Shown here one piece after another: positions 32,747-41,073 of a stretch of 64,000 nucleotides of DNA. Source of the DNA: Pedobacter sp. MC2016-24. Its GTDB lineage: Bacteria > Bacteroidota > Bacteroidia > Sphingobacteriales > Sphingobacteriaceae. Where the stretch lies: contig NZ_JADFBX010000011.1 of the NCBI RefSeq assembly GCF_015223055.1, positions 100,146 to 164,145 on the forward strand. The letters are read 5' to 3'. Position 1 is the first letter of the stretch, and each line of letters opens with the position of its first letter. The notes under the pieces are model-generated. The model saw nothing but the letters and a program-made list of their open reading frames with translations. It was not told where the DNA came from and searched no databases. Made by a program: the position numbers and the translations under genes.

Positions 32747-34075
32747 TTATTTTCTTGGCGCCTGTTTGGGCATTTTGTTACTACGCTCAAACTGATATAC
32801 CTTAATGTTTTCCCACATCATCACCTCTCCGTCTACATTTTTAATGGCGCGGATTTCACCGTCCTGGGAAACTACAAATCCTAGACTTCCCGGATATTTC
32901 AAACAGTAAGCAAACATCGATTGGTGTCGGGTTCCGAAATGTTTCGGATCGATCTTTAAACGGTTGGCCGAGACCTTAGGCGACCTGTTTACCGCTACAA
33001 ACTCAGGCAATTCTTTCTCATTGATGACTGCACCAAAGCCTTTAACTTCAAGATGTGGCGACATGAGTACCAAGCCATCTACGCAACTCAAAGCAGAAAC
33101 AAAATGAACCGCACCGATCAATTCATGAAAGCTATCTTTGATCCGGAGCTCGTTCTCTATAAATTCTTCGTGCAAAACCCAGGGAACATCTTCCTTTTTT
33201 CGCTTTAAGGTATTGATCTCATCTTCCAGTAAGTTATCATCAGTAATGGTACTTAGGATATGTAATATTGCCGATTCCATCCGATCATATTGTAATCGGT
33301 ATTTAATGGTAAGATCAGTGTGAAAATCCTGAGTAATCAGCACTGCACCACCATGATTGTAACTTTTAATTTTCAACAGGATCCTGCTAATGGACTGAAT
33401 CACATATTCAAAAACAATTTCATTGTAAATCTCAGCATCCTGATCAGTAACCTCATGCCTGACCTTACGCTCAATAAAACTTTTGCTATACGCCGTATTT
33501 TTACGGATAAAATCTGATACGGGTCCGTATTCAAAAACGTTAGGATAAAGCTTCACCAGAAAATTCTGGTTCAAGGTCGCAATCGGATGGTAATCCAGCA
33601 TGACATTTAAAATTCCGATACCATTGATCATGGTTTGAATGATTCCCGGATAGGGCGGTTTATCATCCTCCTCATAATTCAGGTAACTCTGGTAATGAAC
33701 CGTCTGATCAATCATCCCATAAATAAACAGCTCCTCCTGCTCATCGTAATACACCGAAAGACTGGCACTCCAGGGATCCGCAGCTTTAGACAATTTAACC
33801 AGGTTCTTTACAGTCAGGGGAATTTTAGATTCAAAAGCAAAAAAGCAAGGCGCATCATGACTGAGTAGCTCTTTTCTTTCAAAATTCTGATGATCAAACA
33901 GCGTAACTGTAACCTTGATGTGCTCAGATTCTTCAGTTTGCAAACTGGCGTAATAAAGTGTACTAAACAGCTGTTTTAGAATATTTTCAGTTGGCTTGGA
34001 ATCTGTAATTTCCGAACGTTGCAATTCTGTATAAACAAAGGTGGCGAGATCTGCAGGTGTAAAATATTTCATCAT
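32747..34075 (-). CDS. DisA_N-like (DAC-like, DACNV-type) putative sensor protein
   Basis: 442 residues from ATG 34075 (a GTG at 34093 is possible but less likely). No signal peptide or membrane segment, so cytosolic. The C-terminal 115 residues resemble the diadenylate cyclase fold of DisA/CdaA: DGLVLM at 333-338 in the place of the DGA motif, GFGAVI at 346-351, and FGTRHQS at 380-386 in the place of the RHR motif, then SLGFVVSQDGEIRAIK. The second Arg of RHR is Gln and the Ala of DGA is Leu. An earlier HGGAVLI at 241-247 also fits this superfamily. I believe it belongs to the DAC-related sensor families (DACNV) proposed for nucleotide signalling, but this is from memory. Whether it makes or senses a nucleotide is unknown. 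Confidence 0.6.
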   Translation of the reverse strand: MMKYFTPADLATFVYTELQRSEITDSKPTENILKQLFSTLYYASLQTEESEHIKVTVTLFDHQNFERKELLSHDAPCFFAFESKIPLTVKNLVKLSKAADPWSASLSVYYDEQEELFIYGMIDQTVHYQSYLNYEEDDKPPYPGIIQTMINGIGILNVMLDYHPIATLNQNFLVKLYPNVFEYGPVSDFIRKNTAYSKSFIERKVRHEVTDQDAEIYNEIVFEYVIQSISRILLKIKSYNHGGAVLITQDFHTDLTIKYRLQYDRMESAILHILSTITDDNLLEDEINTLKRKKEDVPWVLHEEFIENELRIKDSFHELIGAVHFVSALSCVDGLVLMSPHLEVKGFGAVINEKELPEFVAVNRSPKVSANRLKIDPKHFGTRHQSMFAYCLKYPGSLGFVVSQDGEIRAIKNVDGEVMMWENIKVYQFERSNKMPKQAPRK

Positions 34076-34139
34076 CCAAACGTGGTTTAACACTGCACAA
34101 ATGAGCGATTAATATTTAACTTTTCAAAGGTTTGATTTT

Positions 34140-35516
34140 TTAACCCCGCGTACTTATTTCAGTCCCTTGTTTCAATCGCGCAACCTGGGCAATCTCCCAA
34201 AACGTCACGTAAAGTAGTGCAAATAAAATGCAGTACCACAATACATCTATACTTTTCCTGATTTTAAATCCAAACACAACCAGAAAAAACACTGGCAACG
34301 TGCATATGTAGATGAAAAATAAGTCGACAGCAAACTTAAACGCCGTAGTGAAATGATCCGGAATCAGCAAAGTGATGAGGAAACTTAAGCAAAATACCCA
34401 CAGGGGTAAGGAAAAACATAGCAAGACCTTTTGCCAAACGCGCATTTTCACCTGTTCCGGATAAATGTTCTTATAATTTCTACGAATCAGAACAATCATG
34501 CCCAGACCGATCAACAAGAGCAGGATAATTTGAAAATATTTAAAATTGATTGTCCCAGATCTTGTGCTTACACTATGCGATGAAATTAATCGATCAGATT
34601 GATAACGTTCAACCTGAACCGTCTCCCCATTTTTAAAGGTTTTCTTCGTCACCGTTGAACTGCCGGGATCACGTATCGTCCACACTGAATCTTCAATCCC
34701 ATCTTTATATTGTCCGTCAATCAGGGTTTCCCCGGCATTAGATTTTCTGATGAGCTGGCCATGAAGTCTGCCGTCTTTAAACATCAGCTGATCTACATAA
34801 CCCTCGCCAGCAATTTGCAATTGCCGGATGCCCTGCGCCTTTGTGTAGCTGGAGTCATTTCCAAGTTCATTCTGCACCAGAACATCCAAATCTTTTAACA
34901 CCTTCGTTTTTTGAAAATCATCTCCCTTTACGGGTTCAGGGCCAATATGGATACTGGTCACACCAATAACAGTAAGTGTATCCAAAGGATAGATCTTCAA
35001 ATCATAATCGTATCTGTTGCTGTCGGGAATCTTGCTTACCCCTTTAAACAAAACATATTGAGGCTGTTCAAAGCTTTGCATGGTATTGGGCATTGTGGTT
35101 GCGCAAAATGAAAAAAGACTAGCCAGCCCGCTAATCCAGGGGTTCAGATAAATTTGTTTTGAAGGCCGTTCCATCATGTACCAGGCAACAGGCAACACCA
35201 ATAAAGCCATAAGATCAGTGACATCGACAACACGTTGAATGGCAAATAAATGCGTGCTAAAAAAATTGATGAATGATTCGGAATAAGGACTTTTCCAATA
35301 GATAAAGAATAAAGCTGTTGAAAAAAACACGAACAACTTTTTACCGGGGAATAAAGTGGCCCAAAAAACAGCAAACACAAACAGTCCAGAAAAATCAGAT
35401 AATTTACCTGTTATAAAATTGTGGAAATAAGCTTTGAAGTAGAAATCATTCAATAACAGCAGTAGTAAACAAATGACAAAAGAAATTGACGATAAAGGCT
35501 TGAATTGTTTTTTCAT
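34140..35516 (-). CDS. membrane protein with MORN-like middle domain
   Basis: 458 residues. Four N-terminal membrane segments (about 8-30, 42-62, 65-80, 98-150), a non-membrane middle (about 150-320) and four C-terminal segments (about 325-345, 362-390, 395-425, 430-450). The middle ends in short repeats of the antidote/MORN type (LMFKDGRLHGQLIRKS, TLIDGQYKDGIEDSVWTI, KTFKNGETVQVERYQSD). I do not recognise the full protein. It lies 64 bases before the DAC-like gene on the same strand, so the two may be co-transcribed. Confidence 0.7.
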   Translation of the reverse strand: MKKQFKPLSSISFVICLLLLLLNDFYFKAYFHNFITGKLSDFSGLFVFAVFWATLFPGKKLFVFFSTALFFIYWKSPYSESFINFFSTHLFAIQRVVDVTDLMALLVLPVAWYMMERPSKQIYLNPWISGLASLFSFCATTMPNTMQSFEQPQYVLFKGVSKIPDSNRYDYDLKIYPLDTLTVIGVTSIHIGPEPVKGDDFQKTKVLKDLDVLVQNELGNDSSYTKAQGIRQLQIAGEGYVDQLMFKDGRLHGQLIRKSNAGETLIDGQYKDGIEDSVWTIRDPGSSTVTKKTFKNGETVQVERYQSDRLISSHSVSTRSGTINFKYFQIILLLLIGLGMIVLIRRNYKNIYPEQVKMRVWQKVLLCFSLPLWVFCLSFLITLLIPDHFTTAFKFAVDLFFIYICTLPVFFLVVFGFKIRKSIDVLWYCILFALLYVTFWEIAQVARLKQGTEISTRG

Positions 35517-35584
35517 ATCAGCTGTCGCGTTTATAGGAGCTTAATACATGAAAACAGTTTTAGGTAACCCTTGTTTCAGGAAAA

Positions 35585-35624
35585 TAGAGCGTTCAAAATG
35601 CACCATTGCAATTTAAACGCCCTA
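35585..35624 (-). terminator. terminator-like inverted repeat
   Basis: Imperfect 18-base arms (35585-35602 and 35607-35624) with a four-base loop, followed on the minus strand by ATTTTCC. It lies five bases after the DUF4625 stop and probably ends the metal-locus transcript. Confidence 0.55.
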
Positions 35625-35629
35625 TTCAT

Positions 35630-36106
35630 TTAATTGATTTTAATACTTAATCCTTTAATGGTTTGCCAGCCTTCCTGATCAGTCAGTCTGATCATAAAAT
35701 GGTAATCACCAGGATCTACGTCAGCAGGAACCTCAATCTCAGTACTCACCTCATAAGACTTTAGTCCATTAGGAATCGCGACATTCTTAATCAGCAAAAA
35801 AGGTTTTATGGCCTGCTTAACCGGAGCAAGATCACATGCTGCCAGTTCCGTGCTGTGTGTATGGTGGTCAAAATTATGGTGGATATCAACATTCAATGAG
35901 CCCAGTTGAACATTGTCAGTAACCAGCGCTTTAAATACAAATTTCTCCCCTCTTTTGATGACACTACATTGTTTTGGAAATGCATTTTGTCCAGCGACAT
36001 TAATCTCAGGATAAACCGTATCGATGGGCTCTGCACTTTCTTTACTGCAATTACTCAGCAGCAATGCGAACAACAACCCGAAGGAAAATAAACCTATTTT
36101 CTTCAT
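35630..36106 (-). CDS. DUF4625 lipoprotein, histidine-rich
   Basis: 158-residue lipoprotein (lipobox LSNC, Cys20) with one DUF4625 beta-sandwich domain. A histidine cluster, DIHHNFDHHTHST at about residues 78-90, lies in a predicted loop and could bind metal. It starts one base after the stop of the longer DUF4625 gene and is the last gene of the leftward metal locus. Role inferred: surface or periplasmic metal capture for the TonB receptor two genes upstream. Confidence 0.8.
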   Translation of the reverse strand: MKKIGLFSFGLLFALLLSNCSKESAEPIDTVYPEINVAGQNAFPKQCSVIKRGEKFVFKALVTDNVQLGSLNVDIHHNFDHHTHSTELAACDLAPVKQAIKPFLLIKNVAIPNGLKSYEVSTEIEVPADVDPGDYHFMIRLTDQEGWQTIKGLSIKIN

Positions 36107-36107
36107 C

Positions 36108-37022
36108 TTATTGATAATTTATAGTAACCGGGATGACCTTAAACACATTCATATTGTAGCTGGTATTTTTATAGAGAATAACCAGGTTGTATTTTCCGGA
36201 TTCCCATGCTTTTCCTCCAGTTATCGGATTGGCTGCGGGCTCGTTACCATCCAGACTTGCGCCTATGGTAATTTTCTCGCCACCATACACGCCATTCACC
36301 TGTTTCAAAGTCGTGATTTTTGATGCTGCCGGCAGGTTCTTATGTTCTACTTTGGAAATCACAATGGCCTTACTGAAATCCAGCTTATCAATAGACTCGG
36401 GATAGTAATTTGCACTTTTCCTGATCAGTACGGTGTACAGAATTCCATCCCCTTTAATTTCGCTAATCTGTGCATGAGCTGTCAGTTCATCCCCTTTTTT
36501 AAAGATCAGTTCCTGCTCTACCCAGGTATCCATATAATAAATCAGGGTCTCATTTCTGGAAATCATATCCCGGCCAATCTTAGGGTCTACCGGCATATTG
36601 GCCGGATCGCTAATAATCAGTTCTTCCTTCAGTTCCAGTTTGGTTCCATTTTCATCCAGCACAATGAAATAGAAATCATACTTTCCATCGGGAGCTTCAG
36701 CAGGAATGGTAAAATGCTTATGCACATTCGTATTTTTCGCCCCGATATATTCATCCCATGCCAGCTCTAACTTCCAGTTTGCAGTATACTGTTCTGAACT
36801 TTTTTGTACGATTTTAAGCTGCACGGCTTTAATTTTATCGCCAGCTAGAACATCTGCATTGAAGTGGAAGTCACGCCCTTTGAGCGCCTGTTTGTTATTC
36901 GCCGATCCGATCTCTATATTTTCGGCCTTCGGCGAATTGGCTTCAATTACCTGGTCTTTTTTACAGGCAGAAAAAATGGTAATCAGCAGCAGCAGAGCTG
37001 CCATAAATTTTGTTGTTTTCAT
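36108..37022 (-). CDS. DUF4625 lipoprotein
   Basis: 304 residues from ATG 37022, chosen because it gives a proper lipoprotein signal (MAALLLLITIFSAC); an ATG at 37064 would overlap the receptor gene. Two consecutive beta domains: the first (about 25-140) has the DUF4625 pattern (GRDFHFNADVLAGDKIKAVQLKI, HKHFTIPAEAPDGKYDFYF), the second (about 150-300) is similar in outline. The HKH motif corresponds in place to the His cluster of the next gene. Same operon as the TonB receptor. Confidence 0.75.
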   Translation of the reverse strand: MKTTKFMAALLLLITIFSACKKDQVIEANSPKAENIEIGSANNKQALKGRDFHFNADVLAGDKIKAVQLKIVQKSSEQYTANWKLELAWDEYIGAKNTNVHKHFTIPAEAPDGKYDFYFIVLDENGTKLELKEELIISDPANMPVDPKIGRDMISRNETLIYYMDTWVEQELIFKKGDELTAHAQISEIKGDGILYTVLIRKSANYYPESIDKLDFSKAIVISKVEHKNLPAASKITTLKQVNGVYGGEKITIGASLDGNEPAANPITGGKAWESGKYNLVILYKNTSYNMNVFKVIPVTINYQ

Positions 37023-37050
37023 TTTAATGGAGTTGTTTTTGTTTAAATTT

Positions 37051-39288
37051 TTAATGGTGTTCATTTACGGATATATTATTTTTAGACAGGATGAATGGAA
37101 TTTTTAACGACAGGATGACGTTTCGACCTGATTCGGGTAATTCAATCAAACGGTAAAAACTGGTATGGTTCAGGTAAGCAGTATTCATCAGGTTCTGCAC
37201 CTGCAAACTGAGCATCAATGGCTGGCTATAGCATTTGATCTTTGTTCCGGCCTGTACATTGATCAGTTGATACGCGGGAGTTTTCTTTTCAGGAGGCACG
37301 ATTTGGTTTTGACTTGCCGTGAGTCTGTAGTCTGCAGACAGGTAAGCATCTTTAAAAATCCGGCCAGCGGGCGGCGACCAGGTGAGGTTAAACAAACCCG
37401 ATGCTGGTGGAGAAAAAGGCAGGGTATAGCCTTTTTTATCACCAGACAATTGCCTGGCCTGTAAATATTCTCCGAGGAAGCTGGTACTCCAGCCTTCCAG
37501 TAGTTTAAGCTTGATTTGCATTTCTGCACCATAGCGGGCCACCCTGCTTTGTGCATATTGAAAAATCTGATTGCCTGCACCGTAGTAATAATCATGTTCT
37601 GATGTCGGGTTCAGGTAAATGTAATTTGGGAAATAATTATAAAAAGGACTTAGTAACACAGACCACCTCTCCGTCGTCCAGCCGAAGCTCAGATCGCCCT
37701 GGTAAGATTGCTCCGGATCCAGTTTTGGATTACCACGTTCATAACTGAAGTAATGATAATTTACACCATTGGCTCCCAGCTCTTTGGCAATAGGAATCCT
37801 AAAGCTCTTGCCGATATTGGCTTTGAGCTGAAACTGATCCAGATTGTAATTCAAGCCTAAAGACCAGACCGCACTATGAAATGATTTGCTAAAATCATCC
37901 GCCCTAACCAGTTTTTCTGAAATGAGCCGGCCGTTTATTGTCTGCTCAGAATTAAACCAATCGGTATATTTGAACATGCGGATGTGACCAAAATCATACC
38001 TTAAAGCGGCATGTAACCATACTTTTTCATTGAGCCTGTATTTATCATATACAAACATTCCTGCCGTACTTTGATTAAAGGCCGGTACCAGAAAAGTCCA
38101 GCCGGCAATGGCATTGTGTTGGTGTTCGGCATTTATACCGAGGTTCAGCTGATGAGCTCCAATGGAAATTTCATCCCTGAAATTCAGGCTATAAACCTTT
38201 TTGTCAAACTGGCGTTCCAATTCTGGTGAAATGCCCAGATGATCTGGAAATACCGGGGGCATATAACCGTGATTTACGTATTGGCTAAACTCCTGTCTGA
38301 AATTATGCTGGTACCCCAATTCCATTTCCAGTTGCTGTCCCGGTAGTTTATACTGACTGCGGTTGATCAATTTGAAATGGTTAACCTGCTGACTGGGCAT
38401 CTGAACATCCCGGTCTGAAGCGTCATGCATGTCTACATCAACCCTTCTTGGTTCCAAACCGTGGGCATTTGCAAAAAAACCGCTGTTGCTATATACATTA
38501 CTCAGGTAAAAAACTGTGCTGAAATTTTCCCGTACATAACCGGAAGTAAAATGTATGGCAGTCTCCCGGCCCGCAGTATTTCGCAATTGCCTTTCATGCA
38601 ACCTTACCGCATAGTCGTACACAAATACCGTATCTGCAGGAACCCTGTAATCACCATAATTCTGGTAAGTAAAGCGGGAATCAAAGAACCAATTACGGGT
38701 ACGGCCAAAAAGGTTTACAGAAGTACCATACAGGCTATTGTTGCTTTTACCAATCAGATCTACCGAACCGCCCAGACTATTTACCATTGGCAAAGCTGGC
38801 GGTTTCAAGTCAATGACTCCGGCAATGGCATCCGAGCCGTAACGAAATGAAGCCGCACCTTTAACCAGCTCTACTTCTGCAGCAGCAAACTGGTCAATCT
38901 CCAGCCCGTGATCTGCTCCCCACTGCTGCCCTTCATGCTTCAGACCTTTATCCACCACCACTACCCGGTTAAATCCCATCCCGCGGATCAGTGGTTTAGA
39001 TTGACCAGACCCTATGCCTATGGTTTTGATACCAGGCAAACGCTCCAGCGACTGCATCAAACTGCCACCCAAATGGCGTTTGATAAAATCACTGTTTACA
39101 GTTTCTACATTTAAGGCTTCTTCTTCCTTCCGCAACTTTAGGCGTTTGTCTTTGATGACGACCTCTTTAAGCTGTTTGGAGATCGGCTTTCTGTTCATCA
39201 GCGTATCAGTAACCGGTGATCCGGTCTGTGCAGAAAGTAAGGGACTGATAAAAAAAATGCAAAAGCAGAGGGAATAGAATTTCTTCAT
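37051..39288 (-). CDS. TonB-dependent receptor, probably for a metal ion or metal complex
   Basis: 745-residue outer-membrane transporter: signal peptide to about residue 20, plug (about 40-155) with LMQSLERLPGIKTIGIGSGQSKP, IRGMGFNRVVVVDKGLKHEGQQWGADHG and VELVKGAASFRYGSDAIAGVIDL, then barrel. The plug motif with RGMGFNRV and GQQWGADHG is the type found in zinc/copper-class receptors (ZnuD-like) rather than in SusC proteins. There is no STN domain. Two DUF4625 lipoproteins follow; a His/Cys-rich small protein precedes; a divalent-metal efflux system is divergent nearby. I infer zinc or a similar ion; haem cannot be excluded. Confidence 0.85.
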   Translation of the reverse strand: MKKFYSLCFCIFFISPLLSAQTGSPVTDTLMNRKPISKQLKEVVIKDKRLKLRKEEEALNVETVNSDFIKRHLGGSLMQSLERLPGIKTIGIGSGQSKPLIRGMGFNRVVVVDKGLKHEGQQWGADHGLEIDQFAAAEVELVKGAASFRYGSDAIAGVIDLKPPALPMVNSLGGSVDLIGKSNNSLYGTSVNLFGRTRNWFFDSRFTYQNYGDYRVPADTVFVYDYAVRLHERQLRNTAGRETAIHFTSGYVRENFSTVFYLSNVYSNSGFFANAHGLEPRRVDVDMHDASDRDVQMPSQQVNHFKLINRSQYKLPGQQLEMELGYQHNFRQEFSQYVNHGYMPPVFPDHLGISPELERQFDKKVYSLNFRDEISIGAHQLNLGINAEHQHNAIAGWTFLVPAFNQSTAGMFVYDKYRLNEKVWLHAALRYDFGHIRMFKYTDWFNSEQTINGRLISEKLVRADDFSKSFHSAVWSLGLNYNLDQFQLKANIGKSFRIPIAKELGANGVNYHYFSYERGNPKLDPEQSYQGDLSFGWTTERWSVLLSPFYNYFPNYIYLNPTSEHDYYYGAGNQIFQYAQSRVARYGAEMQIKLKLLEGWSTSFLGEYLQARQLSGDKKGYTLPFSPPASGLFNLTWSPPAGRIFKDAYLSADYRLTASQNQIVPPEKKTPAYQLINVQAGTKIKCYSQPLMLSLQVQNLMNTAYLNHTSFYRLIELPESGRNVILSLKIPFILSKNNISVNEHH

Positions 39289-39414
39289 TGAAATTTGAAA
39301 TACAGGAATAGCAGAATTAGTATGACATGCCGAATGCAGTAAAAAAACAGCATCTAGAATACCACAGCAAGAATTAAGACGAGAAGAATTTACGCCGGAG
39401 GCGGAACAGTTTAC

Positions 39415-39765
39415 TTAAACTGCAAATGGCGGGCCTTTATTGGTATAGCCCTGCAGACTGAATTTATAATTCCCAATCAACACGCGGGTATTGATGGTTC
39501 TTGTTTGGGGCAGTGCAACAACAACAATTACGGGCTGATGTGAAAAGATCTGTTTGCCTTGAATGTGGTGATAATAATCGCAAACTGCACATTTATCTAA
39601 ACCTTGCAATTGCTCTTTGTCTCCACATTGTTCATGCTCATCGCCATGTCTGTCGGCATGTGCATGCAAACCCTGGGCTGCTGAAATAAAAAGGAATAGC
39701 CAAACCAACAGGAACGAACCTGCCCGTTGTAACTGTATACCTGAAGATTTTCTACCGCTTTTCAC
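39415..39765 (-). CDS. small His/Cys-rich secreted protein
   Basis: 116 residues with an N-terminal hydrophobic segment (about 16-32). The mature part carries a putative metal-binding stretch: His34, His36, His40, His44, Cys47, then C59-x-x-C62 followed by His66 and His67 (KCAVCDYYHH), and His76. The pattern recalls DUF2946-type proteins found near metal-transport genes. It precedes the TonB receptor by 126 bases on the same strand. A periplasmic metal chaperone or sensor is a reasonable guess. Confidence 0.75.
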   Translation of the reverse strand: MKSGRKSSGIQLQRAGSFLLVWLFLFISAAQGLHAHADRHGDEHEQCGDKEQLQGLDKCAVCDYYHHIQGKQIFSHQPVIVVVALPQTRTINTRVLIGNYKFSLQGYTNKGPPFAV

Positions 39766-39858
39766 AATGCATCAAAGTTGCATCTAATTATTTAAACGAT
39801 CAAGACAAACAGAAATTAATTTTTAAAAACACATTGCCCTGCCTTTCATAACCTAAAC

Positions 39859-39871
39859 ATGCCATTGGCAT
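39859..39871. promoter_or_regulatory. palindrome ATGCC-ATT-GGCAT between divergent metal genes
   Basis: Perfect 13-base palindrome in the 167-base gap between the leftward His/Cys-rich gene and the rightward small gene. Possible operator for a metalloregulator; no consensus recognised. Confidence 0.25.
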
Positions 39872-39932
39872 AACACTGACTTTAAAACAAAAGACCAGCT
39901 TTGCGCTTATTAAGGTATAAAAACAATACACT

Positions 39933-40163
39933 ATGAATCATACGGAAATTCAAATCAGTTCAGACCTGCAAAAATTCATTGACAAGTTTGAGCCCAGTAA
40001 ATTTAAAATGATGACTAAAGGAATAGAAATCAGGGGAGTCAACGACATGCATAGAAATGTGAGTCTTGCAAAAGCCCTCATTGAAAAAATGAAGTTGAAC
40101 CTTACCGTAACACATACTGCCGATATGCTCGCATATGGTGGGTTTGAAGTGACCTACCGGTAA
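39933..40163 (+). CDS. small hypothetical protein
   Basis: 76 residues, basic, no signal peptide or membrane segment (SSDLQKFIDKFEPSKFKMM, RNVSLAKALIEKMKLN). The ATG follows an A-rich stretch typical of Bacteroidota starts. Not recognised. It lies between the His/Cys-rich gene (divergent) and the two-component genes (same strand, 213 bases away). Confidence 0.55.
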   Translation: MNHTEIQISSDLQKFIDKFEPSKFKMMTKGIEIRGVNDMHRNVSLAKALIEKMKLNLTVTHTADMLAYGGFEVTYR

Positions 40164-40300
40164 TTAAAATACAATCTTTACTTTGCCCAGGTCAAGCTCC
40201 TGCATGCTATACAAGCACGGTTCTTGCCTTAAAACAAACCAGGCCCTTGTCCCCGGCCACCCGGTTTGGAGAAAAAATTGGCTTCTCAGAAAAGACCTCA

Positions 40301-40330
40301 GGAATCTTGCCTCTTCCGGCAAAAGATTCC
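40301..40330. promoter_or_regulatory. inverted repeat upstream of the response-regulator promoter
   Basis: GGAATCTT-GCC / GGC-AA-AAGATTCC: eight plus three pairs, six-base loop and a two-base bulge. It ends five bases before a possible -33 TTTG. No T run follows. Operator or weak terminator of the small upstream gene. Confidence 0.4.
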
Positions 40331-40334
40331 AGTC

Positions 40335-40369
40335 TTTGAAGAGAACGCCTATTTTTTCCGTTATATTTG
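40335..40369 (+). promoter_or_regulatory. promoter of the two-component genes
   Basis: -7 box TATATTTG at 40362-40369 (perfect TAnnTTTG) and a TTTG at 40335-40338, spacer 23, slightly longer than usual. The ATG is only seven bases after the -7 box, giving an almost leaderless mRNA. Confidence 0.5.
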
Positions 40370-40376
40370 TAGTACT

Positions 40377-41066
40377 ATGCTTAAAATCGGACTAGCAGAA
40401 GACGACCTTAAAATTGCCAGCCTCATTAAAACCGGGCTTGAAGAACAGGGCTATACCGTAACCATTGTTCCCAATGGCACGCAGGCCTTACAAACGTTCC
40501 GGGAAACTGAATTCGATCTGCTTATTCTGGACATCATGATGCCCGGACTCAACGGCATCGAAATCTGCAAAGCCATTCGTTCATCGCAGCAGGAAGTGCC
40601 CATATTAATGCTTACCGCATTGGGCACTATCGACGATAAAGTAATTGGTTTAAATGCCGGTGCAGACGATTACCTGGTAAAGCCTTTCCATTTCCGCGAG
40701 TTGCTTGCCAGAATAGAAGCTTTACTCAGGAGAAAAATCAGTGACACAGCCAGTAGTCCCCCAGTAGCGAATCACTTGCTCTGCTTTGACGACATCAGCA
40801 TGGACACCTATAGCAAAGAAGTGAAACGCGACGGGAAAATCATTGAACTTACCGCGAAAGAGCATACGTTACTCGAATTATTTTTACGGAATCCAAACCG
40901 GTTATTGTCCAGGCAATACATTGCAGAAAATGCCTGGGACATTAGCTTTGACACCGGTACAAACGTAATTGATGTGTACGTAAATTTCCTACGCAAAAAA
41001 ATTGAGAAAGGGTTTAACCGAAAACTCATCCACACCAAAATTGGAATGGGGTATATCTTAAAATAG
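40377..41066 (+). CDS. OmpR/PhoB-type response regulator
   Basis: 229 residues from ATG 40377 (MLKIGLAEDD), chosen over an upstream start because the receiver domain begins here. Receiver domain 1-120 with acidic pair EDD (8-10), phospho-acceptor Asp52 in LLILDIMMPGLNG and Lys in YLVKPF; winged-helix output domain about 130-225 (LTAKEHTLLELFLRNPNRLLSRQ). CopR/CusR-like in length and type. Seven bases before the kinase gene. Probable target: the four TTTAAT repeats at 42428-42466 in front of the efflux operon. Confidence 0.93.
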   Translation: MLKIGLAEDDLKIASLIKTGLEEQGYTVTIVPNGTQALQTFRETEFDLLILDIMMPGLNGIEICKAIRSSQQEVPILMLTALGTIDDKVIGLNAGADDYLVKPFHFRELLARIEALLRRKISDTASSPPVANHLLCFDDISMDTYSKEVKRDGKIIELTAKEHTLLELFLRNPNRLLSRQYIAENAWDISFDTGTNVIDVYVNFLRKKIEKGFNRKLIHTKIGMGYILK

Positions 41067-41073
41067 AGGCGGT

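Noticed and set aside
39289..39932. Search for Fur or Zur boxes around the metal-uptake genes
   Set aside because: No convincing Fur-type or Zur-type inverted repeat was found, so no metalloregulator site is claimed beyond the unassigned palindrome.
40183..40395. Plus-strand frame of 70 codons upstream of the response regulator
   Set aside because: It overlaps the promoter, the inverted repeat at 40301-40330 and the true start of the regulator in another frame; no family resemblance.
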